A stretch of 64,000 nt of DNA from Tessaracoccus palaemonis (GTDB taxonomy: Bacteria > Actinomycetota > Actinomycetes > Propionibacteriales > Propionibacteriaceae): positions 1,426,001-1,490,000 of the forward strand of contig NZ_CP079216.1 of assembly GCF_019316905.1 (NCBI RefSeq). Reading direction: 5' to 3'. The translations under genes and the position numbers were made by a program. Positions 39,215 to 47,611 of the stretch are shown piece by piece. Position 1 is the first letter of the stretch, and each line of letters starts with the position of its first letter. The notes beneath the pieces were generated by a model, which made no database searches, was not told the DNA's origin, and saw nothing but the letters and a program-made list of their open reading frames with translations.

Positions 39215-39218
39215 AAAC

Positions 39219-40352
39219 ATGAGCCAGGCAGCGACGAGCAGGGGAGAGCGCCCCTTCGCCATCCGTCTCGGGCAACACAAGGTGCTCCCCGAGGATGCGA
39301 GGCGCTACAACCGCTCCCTTGTCCTCTCGACCCTCTTCCACGAGGCACCGATGAGCCGCGCGGACCTGGCGAGGGCCACCGGCCTGACCCGTGTCACGAT
39401 CTCGGCGCTGGTCGCCGACCTGCTCGTCGAGCAGCTGGTCAGGGAAATGGGCGTCAGCGGTGACGTCCGACCCGGCAAGCCTGCCACCCTCATCGACATC
39501 GACGACGATCACCTGTGTCTCGTGGCGATCGACCTGTCGGGCAACGAGCACTTCCGGGCCGCGCGGCTCAACCTGCACGGCGTCGTCGTCGAGCACTGTG
39601 CGGTGCCGATCCCCCAGGATCTGGGCGATGCCCTCGGCGTCATCGTCGACCTGGCCGCCGACATGGTCGCGCGGGCGCCCGCCCGGGTGCTCGGCGTCGG
39701 CGTCGGCGCGCCCGGCATCGTCAACCACGACGGCGTCGTCCTCAAGGCCTCCAACCTCGGCTGGGAGTCGGTCGACCTGGCCGGGGAGTTGCGCCATGCG
39801 ACCGGTGCCCCCGTCATCGTCACCAACGACGCGAACGCTGCCGTGCTCGGCGAGTTCACGTTCGCGGACGCAGCCGAGGACGTTCTCCTCATCCGCGTCG
39901 GCCGCGGCGTCGGTTCCGGACTGCTGGTCTCCGGCCGCGTGCTGGACGGCGCGCATCTCGCCGGCGGCGAACTCGGTCACGTCACCGTCGGCACCGACGG
40001 CGGTCCCCTGTGCGGCTGCGGCAAGCTCGGCTGCCTCGAGGCGTGGCTCTCCGAGCCCGCACTCACTGCCCGCCTGTCGACCGGTCACCAGGACGCGCTG
40101 CGTGTTGCAGGGGAACGGCTCGGTATCGCCCTTGCTCCGGTCGTCGGCGTACTGGACATCTCGGAGGTCCTCCTCTCCGGCCCCTCGGAGCTGCTTGACG
40201 GCGAACTCCGCGAGGCCGCGACCGAGACCCTGGAGTCTCGCATCCTGACCCGCTTCCACGGGGTCACGGTGCGGATGGCGGGGGAAGGCGACGACATCGT
40301 GCTGCGCGGTGCCGCCGTCCAGGTCCTCTCTTCGCAGCTCGGGGTCTTCTGA
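39219..40352 (+). CDS. ROK family transcriptional regulator (NagC/XylR-like)
   Basis: 377 residues. Residues ~30-85 are a winged helix-turn-helix (NRSLVLSTLFHEAPMSRADL, TGLTRVTISALVADLLVE). The rest is a ROK domain with VGVGAPGIVNHDGVV, VTNDANAAVLGEF, and the zinc-binding GGELGHVTV...GPLCGCGKLGCLEAW segment. ROK regulators release DNA on binding a sugar or sugar phosphate. Placed directly before the ABC importer and GH20 genes with a 77-base gap, it probably controls them; the palindrome at its own start is the likely site. Confidence 0.9.
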   Translation: MSQAATSRGERPFAIRLGQHKVLPEDARRYNRSLVLSTLFHEAPMSRADLARATGLTRVTISALVADLLVEQLVREMGVSGDVRPGKPATLIDIDDDHLCLVAIDLSGNEHFRAARLNLHGVVVEHCAVPIPQDLGDALGVIVDLAADMVARAPARVLGVGVGAPGIVNHDGVVLKASNLGWESVDLAGELRHATGAPVIVTNDANAAVLGEFTFADAAEDVLLIRVGRGVGSGLLVSGRVLDGAHLAGGELGHVTVGTDGGPLCGCGKLGCLEAWLSEPALTARLSTGHQDALRVAGERLGIALAPVVGVLDISEVLLSGPSELLDGELREAATETLESRILTRFHGVTVRMAGEGDDIVLRGAAVQVLSSQLGVF

Positions 40353-40429
40353 CCTCAGCTGCCACGGCAGCACCCTCCAGGGAAACAACCAACGAAGTTA
40401 CACACCACCTAGGAAAATGGAGTCAGGCA

Positions 40430-41725
40430 ATGAAGCTCAAGCTTTCGGCCGTTGCCCTCGTCGGGGCTTCCGCTCTCGCGCTCAGCGCATGCGGAGCCAA
40501 CACCACCGCGGAGTCCACCTCGGACGCCACCGCATCCTCTGGCGCCGCCACCGGCGACATCCGCGTCTGGCTCGTCGGTGACACCGACACGCCGCAGGAC
40601 GCGCGGGACTACCTCAAGAAGACCTTCGAGGAGCAGAACCCGGGATCGACCCTGACCATCGAGGTCCAGCAGTGGACCGGCCTCGTCGACAAGCTCACCA
40701 CCTCGCTGTCCAGCAACGACAGCCCCGACATCGTGGAGATGGGCAACACCCAGGCCGCCGCCTTCACCTCGGCCGGTGCGCTGCTCGACCTGAGCGACAT
40801 CAAGGACGCCCTCGGCGGTGACGACCTGCTGCCCGGCTTCGTCGAGGCCGGCTCGTACGACGGCAAGCTCTTCGCGGCGCCGTACTACTCCGGTGCGCGC
40901 GTGGTGTTCTACAACACCGAGCAGTACAAGGAAGCCGGCGTCGAGGTCCCGACCACGCTCGACGAGTACGTCTCCAACGCCGTGACCATCAACGAGAAGC
41001 TCGACGACGTCGCGGGTGTCTGGTTCCCGGGTAAGGACTGGTACAACGCGCTCCCGTTCATCTGGGAGAACGGCGGCCAGATCGCCGTGCAGAACGACGA
41101 CGGCTCGTGGGACGCCCAGTTCTCCAGCGCCGAGTCCCTGGCCGGCATCGCCCAGGTCCAGACCCTGATGACCGAGGGCACCACCGCCCCCAAGGACGGC
41201 GACGAGACCGACGCGTGGGTCCCGCTGCGCACCTCGAAGTCCGCCACCCTGTCCGCGCCGAGCTGGGCCTACTGGTCCATCGTCGCTGACGAGGACGGCA
41301 ACGACACCGACGTGACCGACTCGCTCGGCTACTTCGCCCTCCCGGGCAAGGACGGCGGCGCCGCCTCCGTCTTCGCCGGTGGCTCCAACATCGGCATCTC
41401 GGCCAAGTCCGCCAACGTCGACCTGTCCAAGGCCGCGCTGGAGATCATGCTGAGCGACGAGTACCAGACCATCCTCGCTGAGAACGGTCTGGTTCCTGCG
41501 AAGACCAGCCTCGGCTCCAAGGTCGCCGGTGCGACGCCTGAGCTCGCCTCCATCATCGCCGAGGCCGCTGCCTCCGCGAAGCTGACCCCCGCCAGCCCGA
41601 ACTGGGCCGAGGTCGAGGCACAGGGCCTCCTGCAGGACTTCTTCGTCCAGGTCGCAAACGGCGGCGACGCCGCCACGCTGGCCGCGGAGCTGGACACCAA
41701 GATCGAGTCGATCCTCAACGCCTGA
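40430..41725 (+). CDS. sugar ABC transporter substrate-binding lipoprotein
   Basis: 431 residues. The signal peptide with lipobox LALSAC puts the lipidated cysteine at residue 21, followed by a Ser/Thr/Ala-rich tether. The body is a family-1 solute-binding fold (IEVQQWTGLVDKLTTSLSS, SPDIVEMGNTQAAAFTSAG, LFAAPYYSGARVVFYN). It captures the oligosaccharide outside the membrane for the two permeases that follow. Given the GH20 enzyme downstream, N-acetylglucosamine oligosaccharides (chitobiose-like) are the likely ligand; this is inference. A long hairpin separates it from the permeases. Confidence 0.92.
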   Translation: MKLKLSAVALVGASALALSACGANTTAESTSDATASSGAATGDIRVWLVGDTDTPQDARDYLKKTFEEQNPGSTLTIEVQQWTGLVDKLTTSLSSNDSPDIVEMGNTQAAAFTSAGALLDLSDIKDALGGDDLLPGFVEAGSYDGKLFAAPYYSGARVVFYNTEQYKEAGVEVPTTLDEYVSNAVTINEKLDDVAGVWFPGKDWYNALPFIWENGGQIAVQNDDGSWDAQFSSAESLAGIAQVQTLMTEGTTAPKDGDETDAWVPLRTSKSATLSAPSWAYWSIVADEDGNDTDVTDSLGYFALPGKDGGAASVFAGGSNIGISAKSANVDLSKAALEIMLSDEYQTILAENGLVPAKTSLGSKVAGATPELASIIAEAAASAKLTPASPNWAEVEAQGLLQDFFVQVANGGDAATLAAELDTKIESILNA

Positions 41726-41739
41726 TCCCATCAGAACCC

Positions 41740-41781
41740 GACGCGGGGCCCGGAGAGGCTCGTCCCTCCGGGCCCCGCGTC
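41740..41781 (+). terminator. intercistronic hairpin between binding protein and permease genes
   Basis: Perfect 16-bp stem (41740-41755 with 41766-41781) and a 10-base loop, 14 bases past the binding-protein stop and 38 bases before the permease ATG. It would partly terminate or protect the upstream message, raising binding protein over permease. Confidence 0.8.
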
Positions 41782-41819
41782 ATCCCCACGACCCACCCAC
41801 TGCAGAAAGGCTCACCGGA

Positions 41820-42758
41820 ATGCTCGCGACCAGTGATGCCCTCGCCACCACCGAGGTGGACACGCCACGAAGCCGACGTCCGCAGCTGACCCCGATGCTG
41901 CTCCTGGCCCCGGCGTTCATCATGCTGGCCATCTTCATCGGCTGGCCCGTCGTCCAGATGATCGTGATGAGCTTCCAGGAGTACGGACGCGCCCAGATCT
42001 TCGGCGCCGACCCCGAGTTCATCGCGCTGGGCAACTACACCAAGGTCCTGACCGATCCGACCTTCTGGGCCGTGCTCGGGCGCAGCGTGGCGCTCGCCGC
42101 GGTCTGTGTCGTGGCCACGATGGTGCTGGGCATGGCCATCGCCGTCATGATGACCAAGCTCGGCAAGGTCATGCGCACCGTCGTGTCCGTCGGGCTGCTT
42201 CTCGCGTGGGCGATGCCCGCGCTGACCGCCACCATCGTGTGGGGGTGGATCTTCGACACGTCGTATGGACTCGTCAACTGGCTGATGACCAAGCTCACGG
42301 GAGACAACTGGTTCGGTCACTCGTGGCTGATCGACCCGCTCAGCTTCTTCGGCGTCGCGGCCATCATCATCATCTGGGGCGCCATCCCGTTCGTGGCACT
42401 CAGCCTCTACGCCGGCCTGACGCAGGTGCCGTCCGAGGTGCTCGAGGCCGCATCGCTCGACGGGGCGAATGGCTGGCGGCGCTTCGTCAACGTCACCTTC
42501 CCCTACATCCGCTCCATCGTGATCGTCGTCCTGATCCTGCAGATCATCTGGGACCTGCGCGTGTTCGCGCAGATCTACGCGCTGCAGACCATCGGCGGCA
42601 TCCGGGAGCAGACCAACACCATCGGCGTCTACATCTACACCGAGTCGATGGCCTCCGGCCGACTCGGCACCGGCGGCGCCATCTCCGTCATCCTTGTCGC
42701 GATCCTGCTGGCGATCTCGGCCTACTACATCCGCCTGACCCTGAGGAACGAGGACTGA
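41820..42758 (+). CDS. sugar ABC transporter permease (MalF-type)
   Basis: 312 residues with six predicted membrane helices. The EAA loop, which docks the ATPase, is in EVLEAASLDGANGWRRFVNV. Conserved features include LLLAPAFIMLAIFIGWPVVQ at the first helix and NYTKVLTDPTFW. The ATG follows AGAAAGG. It forms the channel with the next permease. No ATPase gene is linked; actinobacterial importers of this type often share one ATPase (MsiK) encoded elsewhere. Confidence 0.92.
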   Translation: MLATSDALATTEVDTPRSRRPQLTPMLLLAPAFIMLAIFIGWPVVQMIVMSFQEYGRAQIFGADPEFIALGNYTKVLTDPTFWAVLGRSVALAAVCVVATMVLGMAIAVMMTKLGKVMRTVVSVGLLLAWAMPALTATIVWGWIFDTSYGLVNWLMTKLTGDNWFGHSWLIDPLSFFGVAAIIIIWGAIPFVALSLYAGLTQVPSEVLEAASLDGANGWRRFVNVTFPYIRSIVIVVLILQIIWDLRVFAQIYALQTIGGIREQTNTIGVYIYTESMASGRLGTGGAISVILVAILLAISAYYIRLTLRNED

Positions 42759-42759
42759 C

Positions 42760-43590
42760 ATGAAAGGCTCACTGCTTTCCAGGTCCCTGCTGAACGTCGC
42801 AGCCGTCATCGTGTTCGTGTGCTCGGTGTTCCCCGTCTACTGGATGGTCAACACCTCGATGCTGCCCGGCGCCAAGATCAAGTCGACCACGCCGTCGTTC
42901 CTGCCCGAGTCGCTGAACTTCGCCAACTACGCCACCGCCCTCGGCGACGGCTTCATCCCGGCCATGTGGATGTCGCTGGCAGTGACCGGCCTGACGCTCG
43001 TCACCGCGCTGGTGTTCGCCTTCATGGCGGCGCTGGCGCTGTCGAGGTTCACCTTCCGCTCACGCAAGTCGCTGATCGTCGCCGTGCTCGTCATCCAGAT
43101 GGTGCCGGCCGAGGCCCTCATCATCTCCATGTTCCGGCTGCTCGACGGCTGGCACCTGGTCAACACGGTGCTCGGCCTGTCGGCCGTCTACATCGCCATG
43201 GTCCTGCCGTTCACGATCTGGACCCTGCGCGGTTTCGTCCAGGGAGTCCCCGCAGACCTCGAGGAGGCAGCCCAGATCGACGGCTGTTCCAAGGCCGGCG
43301 CCTTCTGGCGGATCACGTTCCCGCTGCTCGCCCCCGGCCTGGTGTCCACGGGCATCTTCGCCTTCATCCAGGCCTGGAACGAGTTCGTCTTCGCGCTGGT
43401 CATCATGACCCGGGAGGAGAGCCAGACCCTCCCGATCTGGCTGCGGTCCTTCCTCCAGGCCACCAAGGCGACCGACTGGTCGGTCGTCATGGCAGGCTCG
43501 ACGCTGATGGCCCTGCCCGTGGTGATCTTCTTCCTGATCGTCCAGGGCCGGATGACGTCGTCCATGACCTCCGGCGCCGTCAAGGGCTGA
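42760..43590 (+). CDS. sugar ABC transporter permease (MalG-type)
   Basis: 276 residues with six predicted helices. The EAA loop is DLEEAAQIDGCSKAGAFWRI; also typical are FPVYWMVNTSMLPG near the N-terminus and FAFIQAWNEFVFALVIM. It starts one base after the previous stop and pairs with the MalF-type permease to form the translocation channel. Confidence 0.92.
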   Translation: MKGSLLSRSLLNVAAVIVFVCSVFPVYWMVNTSMLPGAKIKSTTPSFLPESLNFANYATALGDGFIPAMWMSLAVTGLTLVTALVFAFMAALALSRFTFRSRKSLIVAVLVIQMVPAEALIISMFRLLDGWHLVNTVLGLSAVYIAMVLPFTIWTLRGFVQGVPADLEEAAQIDGCSKAGAFWRITFPLLAPGLVSTGIFAFIQAWNEFVFALVIMTREESQTLPIWLRSFLQATKATDWSVVMAGSTLMALPVVIFFLIVQGRMTSSMTSGAVKG

Positions 43591-43609
43591 GCAACAACCA
43601 AGGACCGAG

Positions 43610-45103
43610 ATGCAGCACCTTCCCCTCATCCCCGCACCGACCCACATCGAGCTCGCCGACGGCGCGTTCCGGCTCGCCGCGACCACTCCGGTCAGCGGGG
43701 AGCTGGCCGACCTGCTCGCCGACGAGCTGCACACCGTCACCGGAGCGCGCCCGCACGTCGGCGGTCACGGCGAGATCCGGCTCCGGATTGCGGGGGAGGG
43801 GAGGCCGGGGTCCTATCATCTGACGGTCACCGAGCACCGGGTCACCCTGACCGGCGCCGACCGCGCCGGCCTGCGGTACGGCATCTGGACGCTCGTCCAG
43901 GCCGTCCGCCGGTCCGGAGACGGCTGGGAGATCCCGGCCCTCGACATCCACGACGCGCCCCGGTTCGCCTACCGCGGCTTCATGATCGACGTGGTGCGGC
44001 ACTTCTTTGACGTCGCCACGGTCGAGACCCTCATCGACCGCGCCGCCCGGCTGAAGCTCAACGCGCTGCACCTGCACCTCAGCGACGACCAGGGCTGGCG
44101 GCTCGAGATCGCCTCGCGGCCCGAGCTGACCGCGAAGGCGTCCGGCACCTCGGCCTTCGGGGATCCCGGCGGCCACTTCACGCAGGCCGACTACGCCCGC
44201 ATCATCGCCCACGCGGCCTCCTACGACATGATCGTCGTGCCGGAGATCGACCTGCCCGGGCACACGCACGCCGTCGGCGTCGCCTACCCGGACCTGGTCG
44301 AGGAGCCCGTCCTCACGCAGGAGATGCGCGACACGGTCGAGGCCTTCGGCGGCGACGTGCCCGTCAAGGGCGAACCCTGCACCTCCATCCCCGTCGGCTT
44401 CTCGCAGCTGCGCATCCACCATGAGCCGACCTACGACTTCCTCGCTGACGTGCTCGGGGAGGTGGCCGCGCTGACCCCGGGCCCGCTGGTGCACGTCGGC
44501 GGAGACGAGTGCCTCGGCACCGACCCGGCGGACTTCGCGTACTTCATGGAGCGCGTCACCACGCTGGTGGCGGGCCTCGGCAAGACGCCGGTGGTCTGGC
44601 ACGAGGCGGGCGCGGCCGAAGGGCTGGCCCGCGGGACGGTCGGGCAGTTCTGGGGGCTCCGGTCCAACGACGAGCAGGTCGCCGCGAAGGCGCGCTCGTT
44701 CCCCGAGCGGGGTGGCGGTGTCATCCTGTCACCGGCAGACGCGATCTACCTCGACATGAAGTACGACGAGGACGAGCCTCTCGGCCTGACGTGGGCCGGC
44801 TACGTCAGCGTCGAGCAGTCCTACGACTGGGACCCGGCGACGCTGATCGACGGGATCGGCGAGGACGCCGTGCTCGGCGTCGAGGCGCCGACCTGGACCG
44901 AGAAGCTCACCAGCCTGGCCGAGCTCGACCACATGATGTTCCCGCGCATCGCCTCTGCGGCCGAGATCGGCTGGTCGCCCGCACCCGGGGGTCACGACTG
45001 GCGCACCTGGGAGTCCTTCTCCGCCCGTCTCGCGGGCATCGCCCCGCTGTGGGAGGCCCAGGGCATCGGGTTCCACAGGGCGCCAGGGGTGGACTGGCGC
45101 TGA
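43610..45103 (+). CDS. beta-N-acetylhexosaminidase (GH20)
   Basis: 497 residues. An N-terminal GH20b-like domain precedes the catalytic barrel with FAYRGFMIDVVRHFF, LHLSDDQGWR, PEIDLPGHTHA and the catalytic pair Asp299-Glu300 in VHVGGDECLG, the substrate-assisted mechanism of GH20. It removes terminal N-acetylglucosamine or N-acetylgalactosamine. There is no signal peptide, so it acts in the cytosol on imported oligosaccharide. It starts 19 bases after the second permease with AAGGA at good spacing, so it belongs to the same operon. Confidence 0.94.
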   Translation: MQHLPLIPAPTHIELADGAFRLAATTPVSGELADLLADELHTVTGARPHVGGHGEIRLRIAGEGRPGSYHLTVTEHRVTLTGADRAGLRYGIWTLVQAVRRSGDGWEIPALDIHDAPRFAYRGFMIDVVRHFFDVATVETLIDRAARLKLNALHLHLSDDQGWRLEIASRPELTAKASGTSAFGDPGGHFTQADYARIIAHAASYDMIVVPEIDLPGHTHAVGVAYPDLVEEPVLTQEMRDTVEAFGGDVPVKGEPCTSIPVGFSQLRIHHEPTYDFLADVLGEVAALTPGPLVHVGGDECLGTDPADFAYFMERVTTLVAGLGKTPVVWHEAGAAEGLARGTVGQFWGLRSNDEQVAAKARSFPERGGGVILSPADAIYLDMKYDEDEPLGLTWAGYVSVEQSYDWDPATLIDGIGEDAVLGVEAPTWTEKLTSLAELDHMMFPRIASAAEIGWSPAPGGHDWRTWESFSARLAGIAPLWEAQGIGFHRAPGVDWR

Positions 45104-45119
45104 CCCACCGGCGACCGCC

Positions 45120-45146
45120 GACCCCGGCCCCGGGCCCGGCGGGGTC
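45120..45146 (+). terminator. possible terminator after the GH20 gene
   Basis: GACCCCG (45120-45126) pairs with CGGGGTC (45140-45146), and the GC-rich interior can extend the stem; TCTCGTT follows. Confidence 0.5.
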
Positions 45147-45152
45147 TCTCGT

Positions 45153-45158
45153 TATGAT
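45153..45158 (+). promoter_or_regulatory. possible -10 element of the FNT gene
   Basis: TATGAT, 52 bases before the chosen ATG at 45211. Two earlier in-frame ATGs (45154, 45181) lie within or just after it, which favours the later start. Confidence 0.4.
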
Positions 45159-45210
45159 CGATGCTGCTTCGGACCCCCGAATGACGCCACCGACCAGGGA
45201 TCCCCACCGC

Positions 45211-46041
45211 ATGAGCGACACCAGACTCTTCCCCGGGCAGGTCTTCATCCAGACCGTGCTCGACGCCGCCGAGACCAAGGACACCATGTCCAGGCGGATC
45301 AAGGGCCCCTACCTGATGCGCGCGGCCATGGCGGGCCTGCTGATCGGGATCCTGTACGTTGCGCACTACCAGATCGTCGCGACGTTCACCGACCTCGGTG
45401 GAGTCGACCTCTCCGGCGTCGGCAAGATCCTCGGTGCCGCGGTCTTCGGCTGGGCCCTGGTGTTCATCTACCTGACGAAGTCGGAGCTGCTGACCTCCAA
45501 CATGATGCTGACCTCGGTGGCCGTCTACCATCGGCGCATCACGCCGGCCCGCCAGTTCGGCATCCTGTCGCTGTGCCTGCTCGGCAACGCGCTGGGCGGC
45601 CTGGCCCTTGCTCTCATGCTGAAGGGCAGCACGATCATCACGGGTGGCCTGCTCGAGGCCATGCAGCACGCGGTCGACGTCAAGCTGGGCTACACCACCT
45701 CCATGCTCGGCCTGAGCGACCTCTTCTTCCGCGCCGTGCTCTGCAACCTGCTGATCAACATCGCGATGCTGGTGGTCTACAACGGCTATCTCAAGGACTA
45801 CCTCGCGATCATCATCTCCATGCTGTCCGCGGTCTTCCTCTTCGTCTTCCTCGGGCTCGAGCACTCCGTCGCCAACACGGTGCTGTTCCTGGTGGTCGGG
45901 CTCCAGGGCGAGGTCGCGTGGGGCGCGGCGGCGCTGAACGTCGCAGTGGCGCTGCTCGGCAACTTCGTCGGCGGCGGGGTCCTGATCGGCTTCTACTACG
46001 CCTTCCTCAACGACCCCCGGCGGGGACGCACCACCGACTGA
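45211..46041 (+). CDS. formate/nitrite transporter (FNT) family channel
   Basis: 276 residues with six predicted helices. It matches the FNT pentameric channel family: ETKDTMSRRIKGPYLMRAAM before helix 1, SELLTSNMMLTS (slit region), LGNALGGLALAL, and GLEHSVANTVLFLVVG with the conserved central histidine region. It would carry formate, nitrite or another small monocarboxylate across the inner membrane. Formate export fits a fermentative actinobacterium, but substrate is not settled by sequence. The start is uncertain between 45211 and 45181. Confidence 0.88.
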   Translation: MSDTRLFPGQVFIQTVLDAAETKDTMSRRIKGPYLMRAAMAGLLIGILYVAHYQIVATFTDLGGVDLSGVGKILGAAVFGWALVFIYLTKSELLTSNMMLTSVAVYHRRITPARQFGILSLCLLGNALGGLALALMLKGSTIITGGLLEAMQHAVDVKLGYTTSMLGLSDLFFRAVLCNLLINIAMLVVYNGYLKDYLAIIISMLSAVFLFVFLGLEHSVANTVLFLVVGLQGEVAWGAAALNVAVALLGNFVGGGVLIGFYYAFLNDPRRGRTTD

Positions 46042-46208
46042 GGCCCGGGCGCGGGCCGGGGACCCAGGCGTGTGGGGTGAGGTCCCCATCGCCCCGGGGC
46101 GTCGGACCCATATACACCCCAGATTCTCGTAGAACCCGGCAGGCTCATGACAGTCGAGGGTGTGGCCGGGTTCGGATCCGACGGATGGGGGAGTCTCCGG
46201 TCGGTGGT

Positions 46209-47414
46209 TCAGCCGGTGGGGCGGAAGTTGATGGAGGTGGTGTCCATGATCCAGCCGCGGATCGGCTGCTTCTCGGGCGGCGGATGAGTCGGCGGGGGTA
46301 TCTGGTCGGGGATGTCGCGTTCGATGGGCAGCCCGTGGCGGTTCGTGAACCGCAGCCCGGCCGGGGCACCGGGATCACCGGCGATGGTGAACTCTCCCTG
46401 GTGGTGTTCCCGGTGATGCCTGGAACACAACGAGATCAACGTGTCCATGTCCGTGGGACCACCCTCGGACCAGTGATGCAGGTGGTGGTTCTCCAGGAAC
46501 CCGGCGACGGTGCAGCCCGGGAACCGGCAGCCACCGTCACGATCCTCGATCAACCGCCTGGTCCGCTCCGGCACGATCCGCATACTCCGGCCCACCGAGA
46601 CCGGCTTCGCATCCCGGGTCCAGACAGGCTTCAGCGTGCCGTCGCAGGTCAGCTTCTTCATCAGCCGTGACGGCAACGAGCCACGTTTGTTGATCCACCC
46701 GTTCCCGTCGGCATCCAGATGCACCAGCACCCGGTAATGCTCCCGGCGGGACGCCGGCCGGGCCTGATGCAGGCTGCGCGACGCGCACTCCACCAGCCCG
46801 TCCGCCAGCGTCGCGTCCGGGTCCCCAGCGGTGAACAGCGCGTCCTTGGCTTCACGGATGGCCTGCTCCACCAGCGCCCCGTCCAGCGGGTTCGCGTCGA
46901 ACCGCAACACGAACCGCCCCTCCTGGAGGCTCATCTGCAGTCTGGGTGCGTCGTCGACCGGCGCCACGGGCTCGGGAGGATCCTCGACCGGTCCCGGGGT
47001 GCCGGGCTCGAACAGGTACTTCGGCAACACGCGGCGCAACTGCGACACCGTCGCGGCCTCCACGAACTCGGTGACCGATTCGGCATAGGCGGCCGGCACA
47101 TGGCGGGCGACGACGACCATCTGATCCAGACTCACGGTCCCCCGCGCGAGGCGGGCCTCCAACTCGGGGAAGTCGCCCTTCCGGCGAGCGACGGCCACGA
47201 TGTCGGCGGCGCGGGAGGGGGAGACGGCTGTCATCAGTTGCAGCCAGTGCTCAGGGGACTTGATCCCGCCGCCGGACCAGCAGTTGGTTTCCAGCACCTC
47301 GACCATCAGATCCACCAGATCGGCGTTGAGTTGGGCGGCCTGGCCCGCGATGACGCCCGCGCGGCGGGAGGCGACCTCCCATGCGTCCGCTCCGGCGTCC
47401 CTCAACGAATCCAT
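46209..47414 (-). CDS. DUF222/HNH endonuclease-type protein
   Basis: 401 residues, the usual length for the family. The N-terminal helical DUF222-like region (AAQLNADLVDLMVEVLE, PEHWLQLMTAV, LPKYLF) is followed by a full HNH domain with its zinc cysteines and histidines: CRFPGCTVAGFLENHHLHHW, then LISLCSRHHREHHQGEF. Nuclease activity is likely, the biological role unknown; such genes are repeated in actinobacterial genomes. Unlike the copy at 21086 it has no repeat-derived insert. ATG at 47414 lies 5 bases after TATGAT on the minus strand. Confidence 0.88.
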   Translation of the reverse strand: MDSLRDAGADAWEVASRRAGVIAGQAAQLNADLVDLMVEVLETNCWSGGGIKSPEHWLQLMTAVSPSRAADIVAVARRKGDFPELEARLARGTVSLDQMVVVARHVPAAYAESVTEFVEAATVSQLRRVLPKYLFEPGTPGPVEDPPEPVAPVDDAPRLQMSLQEGRFVLRFDANPLDGALVEQAIREAKDALFTAGDPDATLADGLVECASRSLHQARPASRREHYRVLVHLDADGNGWINKRGSLPSRLMKKLTCDGTLKPVWTRDAKPVSVGRSMRIVPERTRRLIEDRDGGCRFPGCTVAGFLENHHLHHWSEGGPTDMDTLISLCSRHHREHHQGEFTIAGDPGAPAGLRFTNRHGLPIERDIPDQIPPPTHPPPEKQPIRGWIMDTTSINFRPTG

Positions 47415-47419
47415 GTCTA

Positions 47420-47425
47420 ATCATA
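47420..47425 (-). promoter_or_regulatory. -10 element of the second HNH gene (leaderless start)
   Basis: TATGAT on the minus strand, 5 bases before the ATG at 47414. Confidence 0.45.
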
Positions 47426-47573
47426 CACCCGTACGAATCCAAGGACGAGGGTTCCCACCCCCGAAAACCGTTCAAAGTCCGGCCCGCTTAGCGGCAGGCC
47501 GACTCGGCACCAGGTGGTTGGCTCGATCGTGAAGGGTGCCCGGCCGGGTGTCCGGCCGTCGCGGCGGGACGGG

Positions 47574-47579
47574 TAAGGT
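47574..47579 (+). promoter_or_regulatory. possible -10 element of dnaE
   Basis: TAAGGT, 32 bases before the dnaE TTG; the leader carries TAGGAGGA. No clear -35 is visible. Confidence 0.35.
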
Positions 47580-47611
47580 GGGGCCGGAGCGCGCATCTCT
47601 AGGAGGACTCG

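Noticed and set aside
46058-46087. Terminator between the FNT gene and the second HNH gene
   Set aside because: GGGGACC and GGTCCCC could pair, but the 7-bp stem has a 16-base loop and no T-run; too weak to list.
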